Below are positions 47,724 to 57,270 of a stretch of DNA of 64,000 bases, one piece after another (positions within the stretch are counted from its first letter, which is position 1; the number at the start of each line of letters is the position of its first letter). The stretch comes from an uncultured Bacilli bacterium. Its GTDB lineage: Bacteria; Bacillota_I; Bacilli_A; RFN20; CAG-826. The stretch spans positions 124,001-188,000 of the forward strand of contig CALVYH010000001.1 in the NCBI GenBank assembly GCA_944372115.1, given 5' to 3'. The position numbers were made by a program, and so were the translations under genes. Under the pieces are notes generated by a model. The model was not told the DNA's origin, did no database searches, and saw only the letters and a list, made by a program, of their open reading frames with translations.

Positions 47724-47752
47724 ATAATAATTAAGACTATTAGCACTGTCAA
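47724..47752 (-). promoter_or_regulatory. Promoter of hrcA-grpE-dnaK-dnaJ
   Basis: On the - strand TTGACA, 17-base spacer, TATTAT. The -35 box overlaps CAGTGCTAA, which resembles a further CIRCE half-site. Confidence 0.8.
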
Positions 47753-47769
47753 GTAAAAACTGCTAAATT

Positions 47770-48870
47770 TTACATAAATTTCAATAAAATTCTATCTAAA
47801 ACAGCAATACCTTTATCGGTGCATGAAAAATATCCACTTTTAATCATAACTAGGTCCTCTTTTAATAGTTCGGAAACTATATCTTTATAGTCGATTAAAA
47901 AATTAGTTTTAAAAATTTTATTAAATTCCTTTATTTTAAAACCATCTTCTAATCGTAAATTTGTAATGAAAAAATATTCCTTCATTAAATCTTTAGTCAA
48001 AATTTCTTTTTCTATTATTCTTTTTCCTTTAATATATTCGTTAAAAGAAGGTGCAATTCTATAGCGGAAATTATCAACATATCCACTTGCACCAATACCG
48101 ATAGCTAAATATTGACCATTTTTCCAATAATTCAAATTATGTCTGGAATATTTCTTCTTTTTTGCAAAATTTGAAACTTCATATCTTTTAAATCCGTTTT
48201 TTCTTAAAAAATCAACGATATAATCATAAAAAATCCTTGAATCATCTTCGTTTTGTTCCTTATAACCTTGATTAAAAAAAATCGAATTTTTATCAACGAT
48301 TAATGAATAAATCGATAAATGATTTATATTTAATTTTGTAAATTTTTTTAAATCGTTTTCTAAATCGTTTAAAGTTTGTCCATTAAACCCATAAATTAGA
48401 TCAACATTAATATTTTTTATATATTTTTTAACTAGCTTTATTAATTTAAAATAATCGATTTGATAATCTCTTTTAATTTCTCTCAATATTTTTTCATTAA
48501 ATGATTGAATTCCAATTGAAATTCTATTAATTCCATATTTTTTTAATAATTTTAATTTTTCGATATTTATATCTTCGGGATTACATTCAATAGTGAATTC
48601 ACAGTTTATTTTTTTTAATTTAAAAAGAATTCTGAGAATAATTTCTAAATCTTTGCAATTTAAAATAGAGGGTGTTCCACCCCCTATATAAATGCTCTTA
48701 AATTTTTTATATCCATTTTTTATGTTATGTAAATCTTTTTTTAATTCTTTTAAATATTGATCTATAAATAAATCATTTTTAATTAATTTAACAAAATCAC
48801 AATAAGGACATATATTTGAGCAAAAAGGAATATGAATATATAAGCTATTTATTTTCTTTTTCCTTTTCAT
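47770..48870 (-). CDS. hemW: Radical SAM protein HemW
   Basis: 366 residues. Radical SAM motif HIPFCSNICPYCDF with the extra Phe/Cys pattern of HemW, then YIGGGTPSILN, RISIGIQSFNEKIL, VDLIYGFNGQT and LNYWKNGQYLAIGIGASGY. HemW is a haem chaperone rather than a true coproporphyrinogen oxidase. Longer in-frame starts exist up to 48915, but the family starts shortly before LYIHIPFC, so the ATG at 48870 is chosen. It overlaps the small membrane protein gene by 26 bases and precedes hrcA, as in Bacillus. Confidence 0.9.
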   Translation of the reverse strand: MKRKKKINSLYIHIPFCSNICPYCDFVKLIKNDLFIDQYLKELKKDLHNIKNGYKKFKSIYIGGGTPSILNCKDLEIILRILFKLKKINCEFTIECNPEDINIEKLKLLKKYGINRISIGIQSFNEKILREIKRDYQIDYFKLIKLVKKYIKNINVDLIYGFNGQTLNDLENDLKKFTKLNINHLSIYSLIVDKNSIFFNQGYKEQNEDDSRIFYDYIVDFLRKNGFKRYEVSNFAKKKKYSRHNLNYWKNGQYLAIGIGASGYVDNFRYRIAPSFNEYIKGKRIIEKEILTKDLMKEYFFITNLRLEDGFKIKEFNKIFKTNFLIDYKDIVSELLKEDLVMIKSGYFSCTDKGIAVLDRILLKFM

Positions 48871-49093
48871 TTTCGTATTTTTTAAATTCTTCTTTAGTCT
48901 TATCGTCATTAACATCTTCTAAATAACGATCCATTGTCTCAGAAGCAATTTGTTCCTCTGTTGGCTTTTCATCAACCTTATTTTTATTTAATATTTTATG
49001 AATAAGTAATGCAATTCCGCCAATTATAACAGCTAAAACAATTACAGCGACTAAAATAATCCAATTGTTTTCCGAAAGAAAATCTAATATCAT
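48845..49093 (-). CDS. Small single-helix membrane protein
   Basis: 82 residues with one N-terminal transmembrane helix (NWIILVAVIVLAVIIGGIALL) and a highly charged cytoplasmic tail rich in Glu, Asp and Lys. Not recognised. AGGAG lies 10 bases before the ATG. It sits between the Fic-like gene (34 bases upstream) and hemW (overlap), where Bacillus has hemW directly after lepA. No function is proposed. Confidence 0.7.
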   Translation of the reverse strand: MILDFLSENNWIILVAVIVLAVIIGGIALLIHKILNKNKVDEKPTEEQIASETMDRYLEDVNDDKTKEEFKKYENEKEKENK

Positions 49094-49127
49094 CTATTTT
49101 TCTCCTAAATTTATTTATAATAATACA

Positions 49128-50510
49128 CTATTTTTTCTTAACAGGTATATAAATAAATTTGTTCTTTAAAATTTCTTTTTTGTAATAGCCTAAATAAACT
49201 AACTTATCCATCGAACTTCTTGCAGTTTCATAAGCGCATCCTACTTCTTTTTTGTATTGGGAAATTGTATATGACATTCCAATAGTACAATGACGTGCAT
49301 AAAAATATGCTTGGCCATGGGATAAATTAGGATTCATTTCTAATAAATGTTCTTCTAAAGTCTTTGCTTCAGCTTCACTTAAGCCAGTTGGGAGTGTTTG
49401 AATTGCGATAGACTTATTCAAATTTAAAGCACTTTCTTCATGATTTAATTTATTAGAAGTATTTCTAACTTCAATTTTTTCATCTAAATCGCTCAAATCA
49501 GGCATAATAGATGTTACTTTAACATCTTCTTCAAACATTTCTTTACTTATTTCACTAGCCTTTGTATTACCTAATAATTTAAATGCTTTATCTAAAATGG
49601 CATCTGTTTTATTAATTAAATACATCAAAACATAAGTCAAATCTAAATTCTTTTGGGATTCTAAAATATGTTTCTCAAGTTCCTCTTTATTAGATAAAAG
49701 TTCCTCGAAATTTAAAGCTGAGGCCACTTCATCTAGCCCATTATTACTTAAAACATTTTTAAAAAGCAAAATAGCTAAATCTTCACTATATGTTTCCATT
49801 GGCTTTACATAATATGTAAAGTATAAAACAGAAGCAGCTTTTACAAACATTCCGAAAGTATTATTTTTAAGGAATAAATTTAAAGAATCTAATGCTTTAT
49901 CAATTGAAGAAACTGGAATTCCTAAATATAGTTTGTTGATTAAACTTTTTGATAAGATATTACTAATTTCGCTATTTCTAAAAGTCGAATTATCGATACC
50001 TTGAATGATATTTAGATAAGTTTTATAAGATTCTGAACTTACATCAACATTATAATTTTTACTCATGTATTCTAAAGCTAAATAATAATGATAAATTACC
50101 ATTAATTCTGGCGGAATCGCTTCAATATTTTTACTCAAAATTCTATTTAAAGATATCTCATCTAAAGTTAAATTATAATTTTTAGCAACAACCTCTAAAA
50201 TATCTTTATAAGATAATCTACGAAAAATTTCATCGCTTTTATTGATAATTAAACGAATGTATTGAGAATACAATCTCATCATTCTTCTTTCAATATTATT
50301 TATTTTTTCATTAATTCCAGGTGTTAAACATATTGAATAAAGGTCACCCGTAATATGTTTTAATTCAGTTGTTTTCATAAAATGAGAACGATAATCTAAA
50401 ATATTTTGCCGAATACTATCGACCATTGGAGTTCTCATATAATCAGCAACTTCTTTTTTTGTAGCATAAACATCATTGCTATATTTTATTGCTAATTCAT
50501 AATTTGCCAT
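49128..50510 (-). CDS. Degenerate Fic-like protein with winged-helix C terminus
   Basis: 460 residues, all-helical in appearance. Around residues 222 to 250, VKAASVLYFTYYVKPMETYSEDLAILLF is placed like the Fic core helix pair, but the catalytic HPFxDGNGR motif is lost (KPMETYSED instead), so AMP transfer is not expected. The last 60 residues (ISQYKKEVGCAYETARSSMDKLVYLGYYKKE) look like the winged helix that ends many Fic proteins. The Fic relation is an inference from pattern and may be wrong. GAGG lies 11 bases before the ATG. It is followed by the small membrane protein and hemW. Confidence 0.5.
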   Translation of the reverse strand: MANYELAIKYSNDVYATKKEVADYMRTPMVDSIRQNILDYRSHFMKTTELKHITGDLYSICLTPGINEKINNIERRMMRLYSQYIRLIINKSDEIFRRLSYKDILEVVAKNYNLTLDEISLNRILSKNIEAIPPELMVIYHYYLALEYMSKNYNVDVSSESYKTYLNIIQGIDNSTFRNSEISNILSKSLINKLYLGIPVSSIDKALDSLNLFLKNNTFGMFVKAASVLYFTYYVKPMETYSEDLAILLFKNVLSNNGLDEVASALNFEELLSNKEELEKHILESQKNLDLTYVLMYLINKTDAILDKAFKLLGNTKASEISKEMFEEDVKVTSIMPDLSDLDEKIEVRNTSNKLNHEESALNLNKSIAIQTLPTGLSEAEAKTLEEHLLEMNPNLSHGQAYFYARHCTIGMSYTISQYKKEVGCAYETARSSMDKLVYLGYYKKEILKNKFIYIPVKKK

Positions 50511-50605
50511 ACAAAAAACCTCTATTAATATTGTATATAAAATTACTAAAATAATAAAGATAAAATACTAGAAAACTACTAAAAAATAGATCGTGTTTAA
50601 ATTTC

Positions 50606-50631
50606 AAAAAAAGTGGATAAAAAATCCACTT
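50606..50631 (-). terminator. Terminator of lepA
   Basis: A perfect 8-bp stem, AAGTGGAT and ATCCACTT, with a 5-base loop and a T tract on the - strand, 80 bases after the lepA stop. Confidence 0.85.
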
Positions 50632-50633
50632 CG

Positions 50634-50648
50634 TAGCATTCTTGTATA
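50634..50648 (+). repeat. Repeated 15-bp element, copy B
   Basis: TAGCATTCTTGTATA on the + strand, 2 bases from the lepA terminator stem and inside the lepA 3' untranslated region in antisense. It is followed by CACAAGGGTTGGG, similar to copy A. No + strand ORF follows; an RNA is possible. Confidence 0.7.
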
Positions 50649-50711
50649 CACAAGGGTTGGGAAATTCTTTCTCCCTTAATATATTATATAGGTAGATATT
50701 TTATATACTGA

Positions 50712-52526
50712 TTAATCATTATCATCATCAACGCTTAGTATGGACATGAATGCTTCTTGTGGAAGCTCAACGCTACCGACCATTTTCATTCTTTTTTTGC
50801 CTTCTTTTTGTTTTTCTAAAAGTTTTCTTTTTCTAGAAATATCTCCGCCATAACATTTAGCTAAAACATCTTTTCTTACAGCTTTGATGTCGCATCTAGC
50901 AATAACTTTTCCATTTATAGCAGCTTGTACCGGAACTTCAAATTGCTGCCTAGGAATTACTTCCTTTAGTTTTGAAACTAATTTCAACCCCTTTTTATAA
51001 GCATCGGGTTTATAAACAATTGAAGATAAAGCATCAATTACATCGCCGTTTAATAAAATATCCATTTTTGCTAAATTTGATTGTTTATATTCGCTAATTT
51101 CATAATCTAATGAGGCATAACCTTTTGTATATGATTTTAATTTATCGAAAAAATTATAAATTATTTCATTTAAAGGTATTTCATAAACAATAACTCTTCT
51201 TGTTTGATCAAAATATTGTTGATCGATATAAATGCCTCGTTTATCTTGACAAAGTTGCATAATTGGACCGATGTATTCCTCAGGAGTCATAATTGAAGCT
51301 GTAACATAAGGTTCTTCAATATGATTAATAAGCGTTAAATCAGGCATTTTAGAAGGATTATCAAGCTCTATTAAACTTCCATCGGTCATAAAAATTTTAT
51401 AAATTACACTCGGTGCAGTTAAAATTAAATCTAAACCATATTCTCTTTCTAAACGTTCTTGAATAACATCCATATGTAACAAACCCAAAAAGCCACATCT
51501 AAAACCAAAGCCCAAAGCTTGAGATGTTTCAGGTTCAAAACGTAATGAAGAGTCGCTCAAACAAAGTTTTTCTAAAGCTTCTTTTAATTCTTCATATTTT
51601 CTTGAATCGGTTGGATAGATTCCACAATAAACCATAGGATTTATTTTTCTATATCCAGGTAAAGCTTCTTTAGCTTCGTTATTTACAATTGTAATTGTAT
51701 CACCAACATCGACATCTTTAATATCTTTAATTTGAGCACATAAATATCCGACTTCACCACAATATAAAGCTTTTTTTGAGACTTCTTTCGGAGTTCTAAT
51801 ACCTAACTCAGTAACTTTAAATGAAACTCCTGTTCTCATCAATTTTATTTCATCGCCCACATGGACGCAGCCATCTTTAATTCTAATTAAAACGACTACT
51901 CCTCTATATGAATCATAAAAACTATCAAAAATTAAAGCTTTTAATGGATTATTATTATCTCCACTAGGAGCCGGAACATCGCTAACAATACGTTCCAATA
52001 TTTCTCGAATATTTTCTCCTGTTTTAGCACTAACAGGTATCGCACTATCTCCATCAATTCCAATACGTTCAGAAATCTCTTCCCTACAAAAATCTATTCT
52101 TGCAGATGGGAGGTCAATCTTATTGATAACTGGGATGATAGTTAAATCATTATCGACAGCTAAATATAAATTTGCTAAAGTTTGTGCCTCGATTCCTTGA
52201 GTAGCATCGATAACTAAAACAGCTCCTTCACAAGCAGCCAATGATCGTGAAACTTCGTATGTAAAATCAACATGCCCAGGAGTATCTATTAAGTTAAAAA
52301 TATAAGAATTTCCATTTAAAGAATTATATCGAATAGTTACAGCATTAAGCTTAATTGTTATTCCTCTTTCTCTTTCTAAATCCATAGAATCAAGAATTTG
52401 GTCTTTCATCTCACGCTTTTCAATTGTTTCAGTCAATTCTAAAATACGATCGGCAAGTGTCGATTTGCCATGATCAATATGTGCGATAATCGAAAAATTT
52501 CTAATAAGTTCTTTTTTATATTCCAT
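50712..52526 (-). CDS. lepA: Elongation factor 4 (LepA)
   Basis: 604-residue ribosome-dependent GTPase. G1 [14 protein letters not shown]3 [12 protein letters not shown]4 NKIDLPSA; domain III to V and the LepA-specific C-terminal domain with [20 protein letters not shown] follow. It acts on stalled or maturing ribosomes. There is no Shine-Dalgarno sequence; a TATATT box lies 8 bases before the ATG. Order lepA-hemW-hrcA matches Bacillus apart from two inserted genes. Confidence 0.97.
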   Translation of the reverse strand: MEYKKELIRNFSIIAHIDHGKSTLADRILELTETIEKREMKDQILDSMDLERERGITIKLNAVTIRYNSLNGNSYIFNLIDTPGHVDFTYEVSRSLAACEGAVLVIDATQGIEAQTLANLYLAVDNDLTIIPVINKIDLPSARIDFCREEISERIGIDGDSAIPVSAKTGENIREILERIVSDVPAPSGDNNNPLKALIFDSFYDSYRGVVVLIRIKDGCVHVGDEIKLMRTGVSFKVTELGIRTPKEVSKKALYCGEVGYLCAQIKDIKDVDVGDTITIVNNEAKEALPGYRKINPMVYCGIYPTDSRKYEELKEALEKLCLSDSSLRFEPETSQALGFGFRCGFLGLLHMDVIQERLEREYGLDLILTAPSVIYKIFMTDGSLIELDNPSKMPDLTLINHIEEPYVTASIMTPEEYIGPIMQLCQDKRGIYIDQQYFDQTRRVIVYEIPLNEIIYNFFDKLKSYTKGYASLDYEISEYKQSNLAKMDILLNGDVIDALSSIVYKPDAYKKGLKLVSKLKEVIPRQQFEVPVQAAINGKVIARCDIKAVRKDVLAKCYGGDISRKRKLLEKQKEGKKRMKMVGSVELPQEAFMSILSVDDDND

Positions 52527-52534
52527 AGTTTATA

Positions 52535-52540
52535 AATATA
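52535..52540 (-). promoter_or_regulatory. Candidate -10 box of lepA
   Basis: TATATT on the - strand, 8 bases before the lepA ATG, without a Shine-Dalgarno sequence. Confidence 0.4.
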
Positions 52541-52555
52541 TCACAAAATACACTT

Positions 52556-54913
52556 TTATTTATAAAAATATTCAACTTCTTTCTCAATATCTTCAGAAGT
52601 CTTAATAAATTTTGAATTTTTCCAAACATCATGAAACAAAAATCTATAATTTTTATATGAATACCTTTTATCGATAAGAAGAGCAATACCTTTATCTTTT
52701 TCGCTTCTTATAACTCTACCAACCGATTGCATAATTTTATTTATTCCAGGATTTACAAAAGTAAATTCAAATCCATTTAAGCCATTGTTATTAAAATAAT
52801 CACTTAATTGAGTATTTTCATACGAAATTGATGGTAAACCAACACCAATAATAACTACACCAATCAACCTTGAATCGACCAAATCAATTCCTTCAGAAAA
52901 GCTCCCTCCATTAACACAAAAAGCAATTGTTGTTGTAACAGGATTTTCAATAAAGTTATTTAAAAATGAATCTTTTTCATCTTGTTTCATGTTCTTTTCT
53001 TGAAAAAAGATACAATATTTATTAAATAGGGCTGATTTTAAAACTAATTCTTTAAGTTTAGATAAATATTCAAAAGATGGCGAAAAAATTATGTAATTAC
53101 CAACTTTATTCTTAATAAATTGATAGATATCATATAGAACATTTCCCATAGTTAAATCACGGTCTTTATATTTAATTGAAATATCATTTTTAACTAGAAC
53201 TAACAAATTCTCATTCTCAAACGGAGATTCCCATGAAAAATGTTTATAAGTATCTTCACCCAATATTAATTTTTCATAATATTCAATCGGAGATAAAGTA
53301 GCACTAAAAAATATTGTAGAAATTTGTTTTTTAGAAATTTCTTTTATATATGGAGAAGCATCTAAACAATTTATAGATATTTTAATATCTGTGCCATTTT
53401 TATAAACATTTATTTTAAAATTATTTGGATTATAAAAATCTAATATAGTTAAAAATGAATTTAACATCAAAGATAAATCATCGCTTTCTATTGTTTTTGT
53501 TAAATAATCTTTCTTTTTAAACGATAAATAATTATTTTTAAATTTATTTATTAATGAAATCAAATTTTCATCAATACTTTCAATAGTAAAAATATCACAA
53601 TTTTCAAAATTTGACTCATATTTTTCAATATTTTCTTTAATCTCTAATAAATTATGATATATCTTTTTAGATTTTAATTTCTTTAATTCTTCCATTGATT
53701 TAGATATTTCTAAAGTTGAAATAGATGCAGAATACATATTTCTGGACCTATCGACTAAATTATGTGCTTCATCAACCAAAATAAAACTATCATTAGTATT
53801 ATTTTGTTCATCAAAAAAACGACGTAAGTAAACTGTTGGATCATATAAATAGTTATAATCGCAAATAATAAAATCGCATCTGGTTGATAAATCAAGAGAT
53901 AATTCAAACGGGCAAACTTTATATTCATTAGCTATCTCTAAAATGGTATTTTTATCAAAAATATCGTATTTTTTTAAACTATATATAATAATTTCATATA
54001 ATTTTGAATAATAATCTTTAGCAAAAGGACAATCATCTGGATTACATCTTTTATTAGGATTTTTATTAATACATATTTTTTCTCGAGATGTAATTTGAAT
54101 TGATTTTATATGGACACCTTTATTAAATATCAATCTTATAGCATTAATAATTGAATCAAAACCACTATTTTTAGCGCTTAAATAAAAAATTTTTTTGCAT
54201 TTATTATCGCGTAATCCTTTTAACGCCCCAAATAATAAAGAAATAGTTTTTCCTATTCCTGTACTAGCTTCAAAAAAATAAATTTCTTTATTTTTTAAAG
54301 CCTCATAAGTTAAATCTATCATTTCTTTTTGGCCACTTCTAAAAAATGGGAAAGGAAAATCCATATTTTTAAGTGAAACAATTTTTAATTCTTCAAATTC
54401 TTTTTGCGAATCCAAAAAAGAAGAATATTTTTCTAAATAACTAAAAACTTTTGTTAAAAGTCTTTTTTTAGTATATTTATAGTTATTAATAAGTATAGAA
54501 CCATCTTGTTGAGGAATGTAGGTCAATCTAATATTTATCTTAGAAATATCTTCATTTAAGCAATACATTAAAGCATAAACTTCTGCTTGGCCTAAATGCC
54601 ATTTTTTATTTTCTTTAAAAAAAACATTAAGAGAAATGTTTGTAGATTTTATTTCGTCAATAGTTATTTCATTATTTTCCCCAATAATAAGGCCATCACA
54701 TCTTCCACTTATTGAATACAAGTATTTTCCATATTCAAAATCATATTTTAAAAAATATTCAGGTATATATTTTTCACCTTGTAAAGATTGATATGACCTA
54801 TGAATTTTACTTCCTTCCTGCATCGTTGATATATTAAAAACGCGAGAATCAATATTCCCTGTTCTTAATATAAAATCTACTAAATCATGTACACTCAGTT
54901 CAATTTTGATCAT
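52556..54913 (-). CDS. PD-(D/E)XK nuclease-XPD/DinG helicase fusion
   Basis: 785 residues. The N-terminal 170 residues carry a PD-(D/E)XK nuclease core of Cas4/RecB type: Asp73 in GRCDGLII, Glu87-x-Lys89 in TIDEIKST and the QxxxY motif at Gln109-Tyr113. An XPD-like superfamily 2 helicase follows: Walker A ASTGIGKT (221-223), four Fe-S cysteines at about 281, 290, 295 and 334, DEAH at 381-384, and motif VI QSVGRVIRSEKDKG. It probably unwinds and cuts branched or damaged DNA. It abuts fmt with no spacer and has no ribosome binding site. Confidence 0.88.
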   Translation of the reverse strand: MIKIELSVHDLVDFILRTGNIDSRVFNISTMQEGSKIHRSYQSLQGEKYIPEYFLKYDFEYGKYLYSISGRCDGLIIGENNEITIDEIKSTNISLNVFFKENKKWHLGQAEVYALMYCLNEDISKINIRLTYIPQQDGSILINNYKYTKKRLLTKVFSYLEKYSSFLDSQKEFEELKIVSLKNMDFPFPFFRSGQKEMIDLTYEALKNKEIYFFEASTGIGKTISLLFGALKGLRDNKCKKIFYLSAKNSGFDSIINAIRLIFNKGVHIKSIQITSREKICINKNPNKRCNPDDCPFAKDYYSKLYEIIIYSLKKYDIFDKNTILEIANEYKVCPFELSLDLSTRCDFIICDYNYLYDPTVYLRRFFDEQNNTNDSFILVDEAHNLVDRSRNMYSASISTLEISKSMEELKKLKSKKIYHNLLEIKENIEKYESNFENCDIFTIESIDENLISLINKFKNNYLSFKKKDYLTKTIESDDLSLMLNSFLTILDFYNPNNFKINVYKNGTDIKISINCLDASPYIKEISKKQISTIFFSATLSPIEYYEKLILGEDTYKHFSWESPFENENLLVLVKNDISIKYKDRDLTMGNVLYDIYQFIKNKVGNYIIFSPSFEYLSKLKELVLKSALFNKYCIFFQEKNMKQDEKDSFLNNFIENPVTTTIAFCVNGGSFSEGIDLVDSRLIGVVIIGVGLPSISYENTQLSDYFNNNGLNGFEFTFVNPGINKIMQSVGRVIRSEKDKGIALLIDKRYSYKNYRFLFHDVWKNSKFIKTSEDIEKEVEYFYK

Positions 54914-55861
54914 TTATTTAATTAAATCGCCTACTTTAAAGTCTTTCGAATTTCCATTATAAAAATCATTATAATTCATAATTTTTTTGCCTTGTTTTTG
55001 AATCTGAATAATTTTTAATGCATTTTTTTCACATTTAATAGCAAAATTCTTTTTATCATATAAAATTACTTTACCATTTTCACTATTTGAATTATCTACA
55101 ATAACCTCACATTTTAAAATTTTATATTTTAAATTATTAAAAACAAAATGTGCCCCAGGAGTTAAAGATAAAGCTCTTACTTTATTAAAAATCGTTAAAG
55201 CATCTTCGTTAAAATTAACGACTTCATCTTCTTCTTTTATTTTCTTTGTAAAAGTAACAAGATTCTCATCTTGTTCAATTCCTTTTAATTCCCCATTTAA
55301 ATAACCATCTAAGTTTTTTTCAACACATTCAAATGTGGCAAGTTTTAATTTTTCAACTAAACTTGTAAAATTATCATCATTTGAAATAGAAACTTTTTCA
55401 ATAGCAAAAACTCGGCCGGCATCCATTTTATCAACCATTTCCATCAGGCTAATACCAGTTTCTTTATCACCATTTAATAAAGAATATTGAATTGGAGCTG
55501 CTCCTCTATATTTAGGTAAGATTGACCCATGTAAATTTAAACAGCCAAATTTTGGGACCATTAATAACTCATGAGAAACTATTTGCCCAAATGCTAAAGT
55601 TAAAATCAAATCTGGATTTAAATCCTTTATTTCTTCAACATGATCGCTTGCTTTTTTATATTGGAAAACAGGAATATTATATTTTAATGCCACTTTTTTA
55701 GTTGGAACTGGTTCAATTACCCCTTTTCTTCCTATTGGTTTATCTTCTTGAGCAACCAAACCAATAATGTTATATCTATTTTCTAATAATTTATCTAATA
55801 AATAAGCACTAATTTCAGGAGTTCCAAAAAATAAAATTCGAATATTTTTTCTATTTAACAT
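54914..55861 (-). CDS. fmt: Methionyl-tRNA formyltransferase
   Basis: 315 residues. The formyl-transfer domain has ILFFGTPEISAYLLDKLL, LTLAFGQIVSHELL and the catalytic NLHGSILPKYRGAAPIQY; a C-terminal OB domain follows. It formylates initiator Met-tRNA with 10-formyl-THF. AAAGGAG lies 7 bases before the ATG. The usual partner def is not in the neighbourhood; priA, often upstream, is also absent. Confidence 0.95.
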   Translation of the reverse strand: MLNRKNIRILFFGTPEISAYLLDKLLENRYNIIGLVAQEDKPIGRKGVIEPVPTKKVALKYNIPVFQYKKASDHVEEIKDLNPDLILTLAFGQIVSHELLMVPKFGCLNLHGSILPKYRGAAPIQYSLLNGDKETGISLMEMVDKMDAGRVFAIEKVSISNDDNFTSLVEKLKLATFECVEKNLDGYLNGELKGIEQDENLVTFTKKIKEEDEVVNFNEDALTIFNKVRALSLTPGAHFVFNNLKYKILKCEVIVDNSNSENGKVILYDKKNFAIKCEKNALKIIQIQKQGKKIMNYNDFYNGNSKDFKVGDLIK

Positions 55862-55892
55862 CTTTATCTCCTTTCTATATAAATCATCAATT

Positions 55893-55898
55893 ATTTTA
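55893..55898 (-). promoter_or_regulatory. -10 box of fmt
   Basis: TAAAAT on the - strand followed by AATTGAT, very similar to the greA and deoC promoters. Confidence 0.45.
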
Positions 55899-55932
55899 CC
55901 AATTTTTTCGATAAAAAAGTAAATATTTTGCG

Positions 55933-55961
55933 TTGATTTTATATAAAAGTTTTGGTATGAT
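55933..55961 (+). promoter_or_regulatory. Promoter of rpsT
   Basis: TTGATT, 17-base spacer, TATGAT; leader of about 22 bases with GAGG before the ATG. Confidence 0.7.
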
Positions 55962-55990
55962 TTTTAAGCAATATTAATTGAGGTATATTT

Positions 55991-56254
55991 ATGGCAAATA
56001 TCAAATCACAAATTAAAAGAAATAAAACAAACGAAAAAGCTAGATTAAGAAATATCTCTTACAAATCAAAATTAAGAACCGCAATGAAAGCTGTTAGAGT
56101 TGCTTGTGAAAGTAAAGACGTTGAAAAAGCTACTTTAGCTTTAAATAAAGCAGTTTCTATTATTGATAGAGCAGTTGTTAAAGGTATTGTCCATACAAAA
56201 ACTGCTGCTAGAGAAAAAAGTTCATTACAAAATCTAGTAAATTCAATTAAATAA
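55991..56254 (+). CDS. rpsT: 30S ribosomal protein S20
   Basis: 87 residues, highly basic helical protein. It begins MANIKSQIKRNKTNEKAR and ends with GIVHTKTAAREKSSLQNLVN, the S20 pattern; it binds 16S rRNA early in 30S assembly. It is transcribed alone on the + strand, against its neighbours, divergent from fmt and convergent with holA, the position rpsT has beside holA in other Firmicutes. Confidence 0.96.
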   Translation: MANIKSQIKRNKTNEKARLRNISYKSKLRTAMKAVRVACESKDVEKATLALNKAVSIIDRAVVKGIVHTKTAAREKSSLQNLVNSIK

Positions 56255-56280
56255 GTACCTAGAGGTGCTTATTTTTTTTA
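56251..56280 (+). terminator. Terminator of rpsT
   Basis: ATAAGTACC and GGTGCTTAT pair (one G-T pair) with a 4-base loop, overlapping the rpsT stop codon, then eight T. It lies 7 bases from the end of the convergent holA. Confidence 0.85.
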
Positions 56281-56286
56281 CCTTTT

Positions 56287-57249
56287 TTATAAAGAAGTTA
56301 AAAACATTTCAAATGCAAAAAATCTATCGATATTTCCAAGTTTTATATCTTTGTCTAATCTATATAAATCATTAAGTATTTTAGCAATTTTATCACTATT
56401 ATAATTTTTTAAACTTTTTAAAGAAATTTGTACTCTATATGGATTTGCGCTTAATAAAGAAGCGATTTCTTCATTGCTTCTTCCGTTATTTGATAAAAAC
56501 ATAATTTCATCATAAAAAATAAAATTTGTAGTTAAAAAAGAAATTAATGTAATAGGTTCAACATTTCTAGTCATTAAATCATTATAAATCTTAAATATTT
56601 TTTCAAAATTTCTAGCCAAAATAGCATTTGAAAGTTCGAAGACATTGTCAGAAATATTAATTGAACATATTTCTTCAACATCTTTTTTATCGATTATTTT
56701 ATTTTTTGAATAAAGCATTAACTTTTTTGCTTCATTAGAAAATAAGTATAAATCTGTCCCAACATTTTCAGATATAATTTTTAATGCATTTTCATCAACA
56801 TCATAACCATTCATTTCAAAGTATTTTTTTATATATGTTAAAAAATCAGCTTTTTTAATAATTGGAAATGAATAAATTTTACCAATTTTTTCAATCAATT
56901 TGACTACTTCACTTCTTTTTAACAAGCTATCTTTCTTAGTTATAAAAATCATTAATATATTTTCATCATTAGCATTTAAATTAGCTAAAAGTTTTTCTAA
57001 TTTATAAGAATCGACTTTTTTACGCTCTTTATCAATCGATAAAAAATCTGCATTATCAAGTATTATTGCTTTTTTTGAAAAAAATCCTAAACCAACTTCT
57101 TCTAAAGCTGAATTACATTCATCAATGCCAACTTCTAAATAATCACTTTTTAAAATATTAATCTCATCGTTATCAAAAAATGATTTAACGATTTTTTTAA
57201 CTCTTTGATTAATTAAAAATTCTTCAGATCCAAATAAAATATAATTCAT
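56287..57249 (-). CDS. holA: DNA polymerase III subunit delta
   Basis: 320 residues of the clamp-loader delta family: the N-terminal FGSEEFLINQRVKKIVKSFF, central AAA+-like lid region with KKADFLTYIKKYFEMNGYDVDENALKIISENVGTDL, and the C-terminal collar domain with LSANPYRVQISLKSLKNYN. It opens the beta clamp. It follows comEC by 21 bases, as in Bacillus (comEC-holA). No Shine-Dalgarno sequence; a TAAAAT box ends exactly 7 bases before the ATG, which suggests an internal leaderless promoter. Confidence 0.9.
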   Translation of the reverse strand: MNYILFGSEEFLINQRVKKIVKSFFDNDEINILKSDYLEVGIDECNSALEEVGLGFFSKKAIILDNADFLSIDKERKKVDSYKLEKLLANLNANDENILMIFITKKDSLLKRSEVVKLIEKIGKIYSFPIIKKADFLTYIKKYFEMNGYDVDENALKIISENVGTDLYLFSNEAKKLMLYSKNKIIDKKDVEEICSINISDNVFELSNAILARNFEKIFKIYNDLMTRNVEPITLISFLTTNFIFYDEIMFLSNNGRSNEEIASLLSANPYRVQISLKSLKNYNSDKIAKILNDLYRLDKDIKLGNIDRFFAFEMFLTSL

Positions 57250-57256
57250 ACATACA

Positions 57257-57262
57257 ATTTTA
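57257..57262 (-). promoter_or_regulatory. Candidate -10 box of holA
   Basis: TAAAAT on the - strand, exactly 7 bases before the holA ATG. Confidence 0.45.
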
Positions 57263-57270
57263 CTATAAAG

